From: Flavihumibacter petaseus NBRC 106054
Lineage (GTDB): Bacteria > Bacteroidota > Bacteroidia > Chitinophagales > Chitinophagaceae
Reading direction: 5' to 3'
Assembly (NCBI RefSeq): GCF_000974785.1
Contig: NZ_BBWV01000004.1
Span: 372,001 to 436,000 of the forward strand
Length of the DNA stretch: 64,000 nt
Shown here: in pieces, positions 27,764-37,349 of the stretch
Numbering within the stretch: the stretch's first letter is position 1
Layout: each line of letters opens with the position of its first letter
Position numbers and translations under genes: made by a program
The notes under the pieces: model-generated
What the model was told of the DNA's origin: nothing
What the model saw: the letters and a program-made list of their open reading frames with translations, nothing else
Database searches by the model: none

Positions 27764-28660
27764 ATGAAGGGAATTATTTTAGCAGGTGGTTCCGGTACCA
27801 GGTTACATCCGATCACTTTTGCCATCAGCAAGCAGATCATGCCGGTTTATGATAAGCCGATGATCTATTATCCGCTTTCTACACTGATGCTTGCCGGTAT
27901 CAATGAAATTCTCATCATCAGCACCCCCCACGACCTCCCGTTATTTCAGAAATTATTGGGTGATGGCACGCAGCTTGGCCTCCGGCTGAGCTATGCAGAA
28001 CAACCGGTTCCCAATGGACTCGCACAGGCCTTTGTAATCGGTGCCCCCTTCATCGGCACAGACAAGGTTGCCCTCGTTCTGGGAGACAATATTTTCTACG
28101 GAAGTGGCCTGGGAGAACAACTGGCAAAAAACAGTAACCCTGACGGCGGTATTGTATATGCGTATCATGTAAGCGATCCGGAACGCTATGGCGTAGTGGA
28201 ATTTGATCAGAACAAACAGGCACTGTCGATCGAAGAGAAACCCGCGAATCCTAAAAGCAATTACGCCGTACCAGGGCTCTATTTTTACGACAACGAGGTA
28301 GTGGAAATAGCTAAAAACCTTCAGCCCAGTGCAAGAGGTGAATATGAGATCACCGACGTTAACCGGGAATACCTGAGGAGGGGCAAGCTGAAAGTGTCTA
28401 TCATGGATCGCGGAACCGCGTGGCTCGATACCGGCACCTTCGACTCGCTCATGCAGGCTTCGCAGTTCGTACAGGTGATCGAACAACGGCAGGGAATCAA
28501 GATTGCCTGCGTTGAGGAAATCGCCTGGCGGAAGGGTTTTATCAATAACCAGCAACTGGAAACGATTGCGCAACCTCTTCTGAAAAGCGGATATGGTCAG
28601 TATCTTACGGGACTTTTAAAAGAATCAAACCAGTATAAAGCAAACATCAGCAAATCATGA
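27764..28660 (+). CDS. rfbA: glucose-1-phosphate thymidylyltransferase
   Basis: 298 residues from the ATG at 27764, where the family's conserved start [18 protein letters not shown] begins; the frame upstream is probably untranslated. The pyrophosphorylase loop GGSGTRL, the DNIFYG motif and EEKP (IEEKPANP) are present. It makes dTDP-glucose, the first step to dTDP-rhamnose and other deoxysugars for surface polysaccharide. It overlaps galE by four bases (ATGA). The later genes rfbB, C and D are not here. Confidence 0.96.
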   Translation: MKGIILAGGSGTRLHPITFAISKQIMPVYDKPMIYYPLSTLMLAGINEILIISTPHDLPLFQKLLGDGTQLGLRLSYAEQPVPNGLAQAFVIGAPFIGTDKVALVLGDNIFYGSGLGEQLAKNSNPDGGIVYAYHVSDPERYGVVEFDQNKQALSIEEKPANPKSNYAVPGLYFYDNEVVEIAKNLQPSARGEYEITDVNREYLRRGKLKVSIMDRGTAWLDTGTFDSLMQASQFVQVIEQRQGIKIACVEEIAWRKGFINNQQLETIAQPLLKSGYGQYLTGLLKESNQYKANISKS

Positions 28661-29712
28661 GCAAAATTCTTGTAACGGGAGGATGTGGATATATCGGGTC
28701 ACACACACTGGTTGACCTTGTTGAAAACGGGTTCGAGGTAATTTCCGTGGACAATAACTCACGGTCTACCCCACATATTCTCGAAGGCGTGGAAAAGATC
28801 ACCGGCCAAAAGATCAAGAACTACAAAGTTGATCTCTGCAACTTTGACGATACCTACGCAATTTTCCAGGAAAACGAAGACATCACCGGCATTATTCATT
28901 TCGCGGCATTCAAGTCAGTAGGTGAATCTGTTGCCCAGCCGCTGATGTATTTTGAAAATAACCTGACGAGCCTGATGAACCTGCTCAAATGTGTTCAGGA
29001 ATTCAAAGTGCCCTATTTTGTCTTTTCTTCTTCCTGTACTGTATACGGAAATCCGGATGTGATCCCGGTAACGGAAAGCACACCGCCCAAACCTGCAGAA
29101 TCCCCCTACGGGTATACCAAACAGATGGGCGAACAGATCATCAGTGAATTCGCCAAGATTCATCCCACGCAATGCATCCTGCTGCGGTACTTCAATCCTG
29201 TTGGCGCCCATCCCAGCATCGAGATCGGGGAACTGCCGATCGGAAGGCCCGCCAACCTTGTACCCGCCATCACACAGACTGCCATCGGCAAATTGCCGCA
29301 AATGACCGTTTTCGGTGATGACTACGACACCAGGGACGGCAGCTGTCTTCGTGATTTCATCCACGTTTCCGATATCGCTCATGCCCATACCCTGTCGCTG
29401 CAGTACCTGATCCAGGGACGCACCTTGAAATTCTGTGAAGTTTTCAATCTTGGAACAGGAAATGGCGTAACAGTACTGGAAGCAATCAGGGCGTTTGAAA
29501 AAGTGAGCGGAAGATCCCTGAACTATGTTATTGGTCCACGCCGGCCAGGTGATGTAATTGCCATCTACGCCAACAACGAACATGCTGTCAACGAACTTGG
29601 CTGGAAGATCCGGTATTCACTCGAAGACATGATGAGCACCGCATGGAAGTGGGAATTGCGGATCAAGGAGGATGAAGCCTTCTATCTTGTTCAAAATGCA
29701 AAACTGAACTAA
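28657..29712 (+). CDS. galE: UDP-glucose 4-epimerase
   Basis: 351 residues, full length. Rossmann start [12 protein letters not shown], catalytic Ser/Tyr/Lys set (FSSSCTVYG and YGYTKQMGE) and the substrate region NPVGAH are present. It interconverts UDP-glucose and UDP-galactose through a bound NAD, for the Leloir pathway or surface glycans. It overlaps rfbA, so the two are translationally coupled. The transketolase half follows 28 bp later. Confidence 0.95.
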   Translation: MSKILVTGGCGYIGSHTLVDLVENGFEVISVDNNSRSTPHILEGVEKITGQKIKNYKVDLCNFDDTYAIFQENEDITGIIHFAAFKSVGESVAQPLMYFENNLTSLMNLLKCVQEFKVPYFVFSSSCTVYGNPDVIPVTESTPPKPAESPYGYTKQMGEQIISEFAKIHPTQCILLRYFNPVGAHPSIEIGELPIGRPANLVPAITQTAIGKLPQMTVFGDDYDTRDGSCLRDFIHVSDIAHAHTLSLQYLIQGRTLKFCEVFNLGTGNGVTVLEAIRAFEKVSGRSLNYVIGPRRPGDVIAIYANNEHAVNELGWKIRYSLEDMMSTAWKWELRIKEDEAFYLVQNAKLN

Positions 29713-29740
29713 CTCAATACGAAACATATAAAATCGAAAC

Positions 29741-30700
29741 ATGCTGAAAGATATCCAGGTAACAGGGAAAAAAGATACCCGCAGCGGATTTGGTGATGGC
29801 ATTGCCGAACTCGGCCGCAATAATCCCAATGTTGTTGCGCTGACCGCCGATCTTGCAGGCTCACTGAAACTTAATCAGTTTATCAAGGAAAATCCTGACC
29901 GTTTTATTCAGTGCGGTATCGCGGAAGCGAATATGATCGGCATCGCTGCCGGATTGACCATTGGAGGAAAAATTCCATTTACAACCACATTTGCCAATTT
30001 CTCTACCGGCCGCGTATATGATCAGATCCGTCAGTCCGTAGCCTATAGCGGCAAGAACGTGAAGATTTGTGCTTCACACGCGGGGCTGACACTTGGCGAA
30101 GATGGCGCAACCCACCAGATCCTGGAGGATATCGGCATGATGAAGATGCTTCCTGGCATGATGGTGGTAGTTCCCTGCGATTATGCGCAAACCAAGGCAG
30201 CCACACTGGCTGTCGCCGATCACGAAGGACCCGTTTACCTGCGTTTCGGACGTCCGGTATGGCCGATCTTCACTGAAGGACTTCCATTTGAACTCGGCAA
30301 GGCACAGATCCTGAACGAAGGATCTGACATCACACTGTTCGCCTGCGGCCACATGGTCTGGATAGCGATCGAAGCTGCAAAACAGCTCGAAGAGAAAGGC
30401 CTGAGTGTTGAAGTCATCAATATTCACACCATCAAACCGCTGGATGAAGCTGCAGTTCTGGCCTCTTTAAAGAAAACCGGCTGCGCGGTAACAGTGGAAG
30501 AGCACAATATTCTTGGTGGTCTGGGAGACAGTATCGCGCAGGTTGCTGCCCGTCACCTTCCCACACCGATCGAATACGTTGGCACCAATGACACCTTCGG
30601 TGAAAGTGGTACGCCAACACAACTGCTGGAAAAATACGGACTGAACGCAGACCATATCATTAAGGCAGCTGAGAAGGCGCTCGAACGCAAAAAATCCTGA
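29741..30700 (+). CDS. transketolase, C-terminal subunit
   Basis: 319 residues covering only the pyrimidine-binding and C-terminal domains of transketolase. Motifs: DLAGSLKLNQF, GIAEANMIGIAAGL with the catalytic Glu that activates thiamine diphosphate, and SHAGLTLGEDGATHQ. The thiamine-diphosphate-binding half is not next to it, although split transketolases usually sit side by side; here the upstream neighbour is galE. It would pair with a separately encoded N-terminal subunit for the pentose phosphate pathway. Confidence 0.93.
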   Translation: MLKDIQVTGKKDTRSGFGDGIAELGRNNPNVVALTADLAGSLKLNQFIKENPDRFIQCGIAEANMIGIAAGLTIGGKIPFTTTFANFSTGRVYDQIRQSVAYSGKNVKICASHAGLTLGEDGATHQILEDIGMMKMLPGMMVVVPCDYAQTKAATLAVADHEGPVYLRFGRPVWPIFTEGLPFELGKAQILNEGSDITLFACGHMVWIAIEAAKQLEEKGLSVEVINIHTIKPLDEAAVLASLKKTGCAVTVEEHNILGGLGDSIAQVAARHLPTPIEYVGTNDTFGESGTPTQLLEKYGLNADHIIKAAEKALERKKS

Positions 30701-30707
30701 TACCTGC

Positions 30708-31247
30708 ATGGAGGATAGCGAGCTTCTATTGCAATTCAGATCTCCCGAAACCAGGGAGAAAGCTTATACAGCCATCATCCGCAAATACCAGGAACGGCTG
30801 TACTGGCATATCAGAAGAATGCTGGTGGACCATGATGACAGTAATGATGTTCTGCAGAACGTCTTTATCAGGGTGTGGAATGGTCTGGAAAACTTTCGCG
30901 AGGATGCCAGGCTTTTCACCTGGCTCTACCGGATTGCGACAAATGAATGCCTCACCTTTCTCGACCAGAAAAAACGAAGAAGTTCGGTACCGTTGGGAGA
31001 TGTTGAAGAAGGTTTGGCCAACCAGGTAAAAGCGGATAAGGACTTCGATGCGGCAAAAATTGAATGGAAGCTGCAACTGGCCATCCAAAGGCTGCCGGAA
31101 AAGCAACGCCTGGTGTTCAACCTCCGGTACTTTGATGAGATGCCATACGAAGAAATGAGCAGGATCCTGGAAACATCAGAAGGGGCTCTGAAAGCTTCCT
31201 ATCACCATGCGGTAAAAAAAATAGAAGACTTTATCCTGAATCATTAA
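30708..31247 (+). CDS. ECF-type RNA polymerase sigma factor
   Basis: 179 residues. Region 2 (SNDVLQNVFIRVWNGLENF, with the FTWLYRIATNECLTFL segment) and region 4 (LPEKQRLVFNLRYFDEMPYE) are complete; regions 1 and 3 are absent, as in group 4 sigmas. It starts 7 bp after the transketolase gene and is followed by a membrane protein with a likely anti-sigma role and a Spy-like periplasmic protein. This is the layout of envelope-stress sigma operons. The controlled genes are unknown. Confidence 0.93.
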   Translation: MEDSELLLQFRSPETREKAYTAIIRKYQERLYWHIRRMLVDHDDSNDVLQNVFIRVWNGLENFREDARLFTWLYRIATNECLTFLDQKKRRSSVPLGDVEEGLANQVKADKDFDAAKIEWKLQLAIQRLPEKQRLVFNLRYFDEMPYEEMSRILETSEGALKASYHHAVKKIEDFILNH

Positions 31248-31277
31248 ACTTTGACCCATATCAGCGTCTAATAGTTG

Positions 31278-32078
31278 ATGAAACCCGAAGCCCAAATAGC
31301 AGCAGAAATGTTGTCAATCAGTCCATGGTTGGCGGAAAAAGGCAGACAATCAATGCCTTATGGCATTCCTGGGGGCTATTTTGAAGGTTTTCCCGACAAG
31401 ATGCTGGTCTTGGCCAGAAGCGCCTCGGAACTCGGAGATTACACTGATAATCAAGATATTGTCATTGATCCAATAGATTCCAGATCCGAAACGGAGGGTC
31501 TGTCGACCCTACTCGCCGGAATTTCCCGCAAGGCACCTTTCAATGCGCCCGAAGGTTATTTTGAACAACTGGCAATACCGGAGAATGTTGGAGACCCGGA
31601 AATTTCCCCTGTTTTGACCCGTTTGAATCCCTACGCCGTTCCGGAGCGTTATTTTGACGCCTTTCCTGAAAGGATGCTTGCTGCAGTGACGCCGTCACGA
31701 AAACTACCTGCGCGCGTGTTCCCCATGGGCCGGAATATTTTACGGTATGCCGCAGCAGCAGCCATTACCGGTATCATTGCCCTGGGAGGCTGGTACTACC
31801 AATCGAAAAACGGAAGCATAAACGGAGCCGATGCCGGCAGCCAGGAAAGCGTAACCCTTCAATTGGAAAAAGAGCTTAACCAGCTGAGCGACGATGCCTT
31901 TGCAGATTATTCATTTCTGCCACCAGCTGGCGAAATGCCACCGGCTGCACTGGCCAATAATGATGACGACCTGAACGCCAACGATATTCATTTCCTGCTG
32001 GAAGATATCAGCGACAAGTCGCTGCAGGAATTTCTTGCTGATCAGCCTGGTAAAATGGCCTCACCATCGAACAACTAA
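31278..32078 (+). CDS. putative membrane anti-sigma factor with a repeated P-x-GYF motif
   Basis: 266 residues from ATG 31278. The N-terminal cytoplasmic part contains three copies of a motif of the type MPYGIPGGYFEGFPDKML at about 25-43, 85-100 and 116-134 (APFNAPEGYFEQLA; NPYAVPERYFDAFPERML). One membrane helix (about 155-173) leads to an acidic periplasmic tail (about 175-266). I infer an anti-sigma role from the position right after a sigma gene and the topology; no standard zinc-binding anti-sigma motif is visible. The repeats may bind the sigma factor. Confidence 0.75.
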   Translation: MKPEAQIAAEMLSISPWLAEKGRQSMPYGIPGGYFEGFPDKMLVLARSASELGDYTDNQDIVIDPIDSRSETEGLSTLLAGISRKAPFNAPEGYFEQLAIPENVGDPEISPVLTRLNPYAVPERYFDAFPERMLAAVTPSRKLPARVFPMGRNILRYAAAAAITGIIALGGWYYQSKNGSINGADAGSQESVTLQLEKELNQLSDDAFADYSFLPPAGEMPPAALANNDDDLNANDIHFLLEDISDKSLQEFLADQPGKMASPSNN

Positions 32079-32087
32079 CGCTTTGAT

Positions 32088-32486
32088 ATGAAAAGGATAT
32101 TTACCCTGCTTTTTACCATCTTTTTTCTGATCACTGCTGCAACGGCACAGCAACCCCGGCCGGGTGAAAGGGTTGAAGCATTAAAAATCGCCTACCTTAC
32201 GAAAAAGCTGAACCTCACTACAGATGAAGCACAGCGATTCTGGCCGGTATACAATGCTTACATGGCTGAATTGAAGAAAGTCAGGATTGAAGGACGCAGC
32301 ATGGATGAACTGGAAAAAGACGAAAAGGTGCTGGCAGTCCGAAAAAAGTATTACAACGATTTCAGCAAGGCGCTCAACCCGGAAAAAGCCAATCAGTTCT
32401 TCCGGTACGAAAAAGAATTTTATGGCTTTGTTGCCAAGGAATTACAGGACCGAAAAGACAATCGCCAGCATAAGCAGCAGGATTAA
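32088..32486 (+). CDS. periplasmic Spy/CpxP-like helical protein
   Basis: 132 residues with a signal peptide ending near residue 21 (LITAATAQ). The mature protein is charged and helical, with LTKKLNLTTDEAQRFWPVYN resembling the LTxxQ-type segment of Spy/CpxP-like proteins. This class often senses envelope damage or metals and feeds back on a sigma/anti-sigma pair. It is the third gene of that operon. Its stop shares the TTAA at 32483-32486 with the stop of the convergent MBL gene. Confidence 0.78.
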   Translation: MKRIFTLLFTIFFLITAATAQQPRPGERVEALKIAYLTKKLNLTTDEAQRFWPVYNAYMAELKKVRIEGRSMDELEKDEKVLAVRKKYYNDFSKALNPEKANQFFRYEKEFYGFVAKELQDRKDNRQHKQQD

Positions 32487-33229
32487 CCGAATACAGGTGT
32501 TTTGATATCGTGATAGAACAGGAATTTCCATCCTGCAGCCCGGCCTTCTTCCCACCACTGCTGACGCAATTCCATCGCCTTTTTTCCATCCGCATCATAT
32601 TTAGCGACAAACTTGCTTTTCATCTGTTGCAGCTGCGGCGCATTGTCTCCACCAAAAAATACAGTTTCTCCTCCATCAACAATTCGAAAGACCTGGTGGT
32701 AAGGGCAGTGGCCGCCAACGAGTTCATATTTGATATAGCCGTCAATCACACCATCTCCGTCGAGCCAGTGCACATTGGCAGCATCTTTAAGACATTCGAT
32801 CTCGTGTGGCATATAAGACGGGAACCCCTTCTCCATCGCAAATGCAAATTCCTGCCGCTGAACATAGTAGGTCGCATCAGGAAACGCCAGTTCATACTTC
32901 CGGGCTTGCGGATTCAACCGGCTGATACCGCCTGCATGATCCTTATGAAGGTGACTCATCAGGATTTTTGTAACCTTCCCGGGGTCTATGCCGGCTTCCC
33001 GGAGATTCTGAAACAACTGCAGTTCACCGTTCTTTTCGAATCCAAGGCCCGCATCCAGCAGCAACACATCTTCCGGAGTAATGATTACAAAGGGTTGAAT
33101 CTCGACAAGTAAACTTCCTACCGGACGATCCTGGAGTTCATCTTTCGACGTATCGAAAGGAATAAACAATTTTGTTTTGTCGATGGTGAAAGACCCTTCT
33201 GAAAGTGGCAATATAGTCAAGTGAATCAA
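32483..33229 (-). CDS. MBL-fold metallo-hydrolase
   Basis: 248 residues. The zinc-binding motif HLHKDHAGG is intact, followed by a second His (GGHCPYHQ) and an Asp (FFGGDNAP), giving a complete binuclear site. The subgroup resembles lactonase or hydroxyacylglutathione hydrolase-like enzymes; the substrate is unknown. The frame has no ATG; TTG at 33229 is the first option, with another TTG at 33220. It begins 10 bp after rodA and may be the last gene of the cell-shape operon. Confidence 0.85.
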   Translation of the reverse strand: MIHLTILPLSEGSFTIDKTKLFIPFDTSKDELQDRPVGSLLVEIQPFVIITPEDVLLLDAGLGFEKNGELQLFQNLREAGIDPGKVTKILMSHLHKDHAGGISRLNPQARKYELAFPDATYYVQRQEFAFAMEKGFPSYMPHEIECLKDAANVHWLDGDGVIDGYIKYELVGGHCPYHQVFRIVDGGETVFFGGDNAPQLQQMKSKFVAKYDADGKKAMELRQQWWEEGRAAGWKFLFYHDIKTPVFG

Positions 33230-33239
33230 TTATAGGTTG

Positions 33240-34583
33240 TTAACGTAATACCATCTGCCGGTCGGCGTCAAGCCTGATCATGATAAATAACAGTACGGTA
33301 AAGGTAAGCAACGCCGTTCCGCCGTAACTGATAAATGGCAGGGGAATGCCGATCACAGGAGCCAGGCCAACAGTCATACAGATATTGATGGCAATGTGAA
33401 AGAACATGACTGATGCAACGCCGTAGGCATAACACCGGCTGAACACACTGCGCTGTCTTTCCGCTATGGTAATGATTCGCATCAGTAACAGGAAATAAAT
33501 CCCCATCAGCACTGTACTGCCGATAAAGCCGAAGCCCTCCCCTATTGTACAGAAAATAAAGTCAGTTCGTTGCTCGGGTACAAATTCATATCGTGTCTGG
33601 GTGCCTTTCAGCAAACCTTTCCCTGACAGGCCACCACTGCCGATGGCGATCTTACTTTGTTTCACGTTGTAATCACCGTCATCCTTCTTTTTGGTGCCGG
33701 ATGTCTGTTCGATCTCAAGCGCTTCCCGGGCATCTTTTGGAATATAGTCCTTACCAATCGTATCGTAGATCCGTTTTACCTGGTATGGCTGCAATACATT
33801 GTCGAAGATGTATGGTACGGCAAAACGCTGGATGCCTACGCACACAAACCAGATACCCATGATGAGGAACAACAGTCTTCGCCTGCGTTTGATCTGCCGC
33901 CGCAGCAAATAAATAGCAAGCGCTGCAACGGCAGTCAGGATGATAGCAAGCGTGTTGGGCTCCATCAACAACGTCGCCACAACCAGTACTGCCAGCGAAA
34001 ATCCGATAATCAAAACTCCGGCAGGAAGACCTTCCCGAAACATGACCAGGAAAAATGAAAAATAAACCAGCGCCAGTCCGGTTTCATGTTGCATGATGGA
34101 AATGACCGCCGGTGCCAGGGCGATTGCAGCTGCAATCAGCTGACTGCGCGTTTTGGAAAAATCTGTTTCAACCCTTGACAAATACTTGGCCAGTGCGAGG
34201 TTTACAAACACCTTACACAATTCGGCCGGTTGCAGTTGAAATGCCCCGAACCGGATAATGGATTGAGTGCCCTTTACCTGCGTATGAAAAGGGAAAACCA
34301 GCAGCAGCAGGATCATCCCGAAGGCATACCACAGGTTTGCAGTAGCGGTGAAGAACTTACTGTCCGTCAGCAGGATGAATACAGCGAGCACACCACCAAT
34401 TCCGAAGAATAGAAGCTGACGGCTGTAATCTGTTTTAAAAGACAGAAAGGATTGCAGGATCGGATCTCCCTCCCGGTAAGTTGCAGCAAAAATGCTGAGG
34501 ATGCCGATGGATACCAGGATGATGTACAACCAGACAACCAGCCAGTCGATCCCTTTTGATATTTCGGGTTTCTTTTGCGTCAT
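33240..34583 (-). CDS. rodA: SEDS peptidoglycan polymerase RodA
   Basis: 447 residues with about ten membrane helices. SEDS features are present: FVPEQRTDFIFCTIGEGFGF with the catalytic Asp region, and the C-terminal GLAPVIGIPLPFISYGG motif. It polymerises lipid II into glycan strands during elongation, paired with the class B PBP encoded just upstream (2-bp gap). It lies in the order mreB-mreC-mreD-mrdA-rodA. It is somewhat longer than E. coli RodA because of loops around residues 240-330. Confidence 0.95.
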   Translation of the reverse strand: MTQKKPEISKGIDWLVVWLYIILVSIGILSIFAATYREGDPILQSFLSFKTDYSRQLLFFGIGGVLAVFILLTDSKFFTATANLWYAFGMILLLLVFPFHTQVKGTQSIIRFGAFQLQPAELCKVFVNLALAKYLSRVETDFSKTRSQLIAAAIALAPAVISIMQHETGLALVYFSFFLVMFREGLPAGVLIIGFSLAVLVVATLLMEPNTLAIILTAVAALAIYLLRRQIKRRRRLLFLIMGIWFVCVGIQRFAVPYIFDNVLQPYQVKRIYDTIGKDYIPKDAREALEIEQTSGTKKKDDGDYNVKQSKIAIGSGGLSGKGLLKGTQTRYEFVPEQRTDFIFCTIGEGFGFIGSTVLMGIYFLLLMRIITIAERQRSVFSRCYAYGVASVMFFHIAINICMTVGLAPVIGIPLPFISYGGTALLTFTVLLFIMIRLDADRQMVLR

Positions 34584-34585
34584 GG

Positions 34586-36697
34586 TCAGGTACGGGAGTT
34601 TTTGATAGTTGGTCTTTCAGGGATAATGGCGTCCGTATTCAACTTTACAACCGCCGGAACTGGTTTGGCCGGCTTAGGTTTTGCCTTCTTCTCCGGCTCG
34701 GGAACATACCGTGGAACGGGGCGCTCCATTAATTTTTTGATGGCAGAACTATCGTTGGTAGACTTGAACCAGTTCCAGGCCCTGATAGAATCAGCCTTGT
34801 ATTGCTCACGCACCAGCCATCCGGGCATCAGGTTCGCTCCCGATACTCTTTCCACTTCTTTCAGCCTTTCCGTGCGCAGGGTATCATTGAGGTACTTTTC
34901 CATGAGCAGCGCTGCGATAGGGCCGGCCCAGGTAGCGCCAAACCCAGCATTCTCCACCACCACGGCAATGGCGATCTTCGGATTTTCTCTCGGCGCAAAA
35001 CAAACGAACATGGAGTTATCCTTCAGCTTAGTACGTCTGCCGTCAATCATCCGGTAGTTTTCTGCCGTACCTGTTTTGGCACAAACATTAATGCCTGGAA
35101 TACGCGCAACTCTTGCTGTACCTACGTCTACCACATCCTGCATACCACTGATCACCGTTTCATAATCAGCATCAGAAATATGGGTCAGTACTTCATTCTT
35201 TCGGCGGTATTTATTCAGCAAAGTATCTTTTCCCGTTTCACCGTCAATTTTTTCCACGAAGTGAGGGGTATAGAAATAACCTTTATTGGCCACGATGCAA
35301 ACGGCATTCGCCATCTGCAATGGCGTGGCGAGCAATTTATCCTGGCCAATGCCGATCGTCACCATAGTACAGGAATTCCATGAACCCCTGTATTCCTTGT
35401 CATATGCTGCCGTATCGGGAACATTGCCACCATCTTCACTCGGCAGATCGATACCGGTCCGGTGACCCAGATCAAAACGGGAAAGATAGTCATGCCAACG
35501 GGTCAGACCTTCTCTTGCATTGCCATACTTGTTGTTGTCGATCGTCAACCGGAAAGCGTTTGAGAAAAAAGAGTTACAGGACCATGCAATGGCCAGCCGC
35601 AGGTTGGCGGCATGTCCTGACCAGTGTTCCGTGCATTTTACCGGTCTCCGGCAGCCATAATAAGCGCCATTGCAGCCAATTCCACTCGCCGAAGTGATCA
35701 CACCTTCATCCAGGGCAACCAGTGCACCTAAGGGCTTATAGGTAGAGCCGGGAGGATACTGCCCCTTAATGGCACGGTTCAATAGCGGGCTGCTGACGTC
35801 CAGGAACAGTTTATTGAAGTTCTTTTGCTTGTCCGGGCCGGTAAGCAGGTTGGGATCGAAATGCGGTCCGCTCGTCATGGCAATAATACCGCCTGTTTTC
35901 GGTTCGATGGCGACAACGGCACCTACTTTATTGGACATCAGCTTTTCCGCGAGTTGCTGCACTTCCACATCAATATAGGTACGCAAATTCCGACCGGCTA
36001 TTGCAGCCGTATCGTAAATGCCATTCTCATATTTCCCTACCAGCCGGTTTTTATTGTCTTTGATCATGTATTCCACCCCCCTTTTGCCCATCAGTATCCT
36101 TTCATAGTTCTGCTCCAGTCCACTGCGGCCGACAAAGTCACCCAGCCGGTAGAAATTATTGGACCTCTTGATGATGTTGGAATCTGCTTCTCCGATATAG
36201 CCCATGATATGCGCTGCGGCCTGGAAGGGATAGGTACGTACCGGTCTTTCCACGAGACTGAATCCGGGGAACTTATAAATGTTCTCCTCCAGCCGGGCAT
36301 GTACCAGCGGCGGGAGCAGATCTTCGAATATACTTGGACGGTAGCGGCCGTTTTTCAGGATGGATGTAACGATGCGCTTCTTGAACTCGGTGGTATCGAT
36401 TTCCAGAAGCTGGCAGAGATAGGCTGTATCTACCCCCTTGATCTGGTTAGGCGTCACCTCCAGGTCATACATGATGGTATTATTCAGGATGGCTTTTCCT
36501 TTCCTGTCATAGATAATACCACGGTCGGGATATTTAACCTTGGGGTAGACGGCATTGTTCATCGCCAACTCCTTGTATTTGCCGGAAACCAGTTGCAGGT
36601 TGATCAGTTGGGCGATGATCACCAAAAATATTCCGGCCATAATCAGCCGGATAACGGTAGAACGGGATTGGTTGAAAACAGACAACGCAAAATGCAA
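34586..36697 (-). CDS. mrdA: penicillin-binding protein 2, elongation transpeptidase
   Basis: About 703 residues: one N-terminal membrane helix (about 16-36), a dimerisation domain and a C-terminal transpeptidase with active-site STYK (PPGSTYKPLGA), SCN (AWSCNSFF) and KTG (CAKTGTAEN). It cross-links new side-wall peptidoglycan with RodA. The C-terminus has a Pro/Lys-rich tail (PEPEKKAKPKPAKPVPA). No ATG is available at the start; TTG at 36697 is given and TTG at 36685 is an alternative. Confidence 0.95.
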   Translation of the reverse strand: MHFALSVFNQSRSTVIRLIMAGIFLVIIAQLINLQLVSGKYKELAMNNAVYPKVKYPDRGIIYDRKGKAILNNTIMYDLEVTPNQIKGVDTAYLCQLLEIDTTEFKKRIVTSILKNGRYRPSIFEDLLPPLVHARLEENIYKFPGFSLVERPVRTYPFQAAAHIMGYIGEADSNIIKRSNNFYRLGDFVGRSGLEQNYERILMGKRGVEYMIKDNKNRLVGKYENGIYDTAAIAGRNLRTYIDVEVQQLAEKLMSNKVGAVVAIEPKTGGIIAMTSGPHFDPNLLTGPDKQKNFNKLFLDVSSPLLNRAIKGQYPPGSTYKPLGALVALDEGVITSASGIGCNGAYYGCRRPVKCTEHWSGHAANLRLAIAWSCNSFFSNAFRLTIDNNKYGNAREGLTRWHDYLSRFDLGHRTGIDLPSEDGGNVPDTAAYDKEYRGSWNSCTMVTIGIGQDKLLATPLQMANAVCIVANKGYFYTPHFVEKIDGETGKDTLLNKYRRKNEVLTHISDADYETVISGMQDVVDVGTARVARIPGINVCAKTGTAENYRMIDGRRTKLKDNSMFVCFAPRENPKIAIAVVVENAGFGATWAGPIAALLMEKYLNDTLRTERLKEVERVSGANLMPGWLVREQYKADSIRAWNWFKSTNDSSAIKKLMERPVPRYVPEPEKKAKPKPAKPVPAVVKLNTDAIIPERPTIKNSRT

Positions 36698-36812
36698 TTA
36701 GAAGTTAAAACTACACCTGGCAAGCACCGTTTTCAAGAGGGAAACCCCTTGGTTTGAGCCGGATTTTCGCTAAGTGAAAACAGCTACGCAAAAGTAAGGC
36801 TATATCCTTTGC

Positions 36813-37349
36813 CTACGCCGTATTCGTGCGATAACGTTCTTTCCGGTAGAACAGCAGTTCTGTTATCAGGATGAGTAATAAACTGATTGCAGTCATCACG
36901 CCGATTTTTCCGATAAAAAACCAGAAATCGTTCCCCAGGGTCAGCCATTCAAGGAAAACAAGATAGGTGTGGTGGAGTATGGTCAACACCAGTACCAGCA
37001 GGAAATAGGGCGCCCATCCCATACTATGGATCGAAGGTGAACCGTAACTCTGTTCTGCGCCTTCCTGGCGGATCAGCAGGTTTACCAAAAAAGGCCTTAC
37101 ATAGGCGATCAGCACGCAGGGCGCTGCATGCAGTCCGGGGAAACCCAGGAAGTAATCGAGTGTCAACCCGAAGAAAAAGGAGATGACCATCAGCCATCCC
37201 CTGCCAATGTTGAAAGGCAGCCAGATGATATAGAGAAAATAAAGATAGGGAACAACAAACCGGTGCAGCGGCGGGATCTTGTGCAGTACGTAGACCTGAA
37301 CAAGAATGAACACCATGAATCGGATGATATTTTTTACCAGGTCACTCAT
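36813..37349 (-). CDS. mreD: rod-shape-determining protein MreD
   Basis: 178 residues with about five membrane helices (for example FMVFILVQVYVLHK and FFFGLTLDYFLGFPGLHA). The sequence is poorly conserved, as is normal for MreD, and the call rests on size, topology and position between mreC and mrdA. Its ATG overlaps the end of mreC by eight bases. It is an inner-membrane part of the elongasome. Confidence 0.9.
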   Translation of the reverse strand: MSDLVKNIIRFMVFILVQVYVLHKIPPLHRFVVPYLYFLYIIWLPFNIGRGWLMVISFFFGLTLDYFLGFPGLHAAPCVLIAYVRPFLVNLLIRQEGAEQSYGSPSIHSMGWAPYFLLVLVLTILHHTYLVFLEWLTLGNDFWFFIGKIGVMTAISLLLILITELLFYRKERYRTNTA

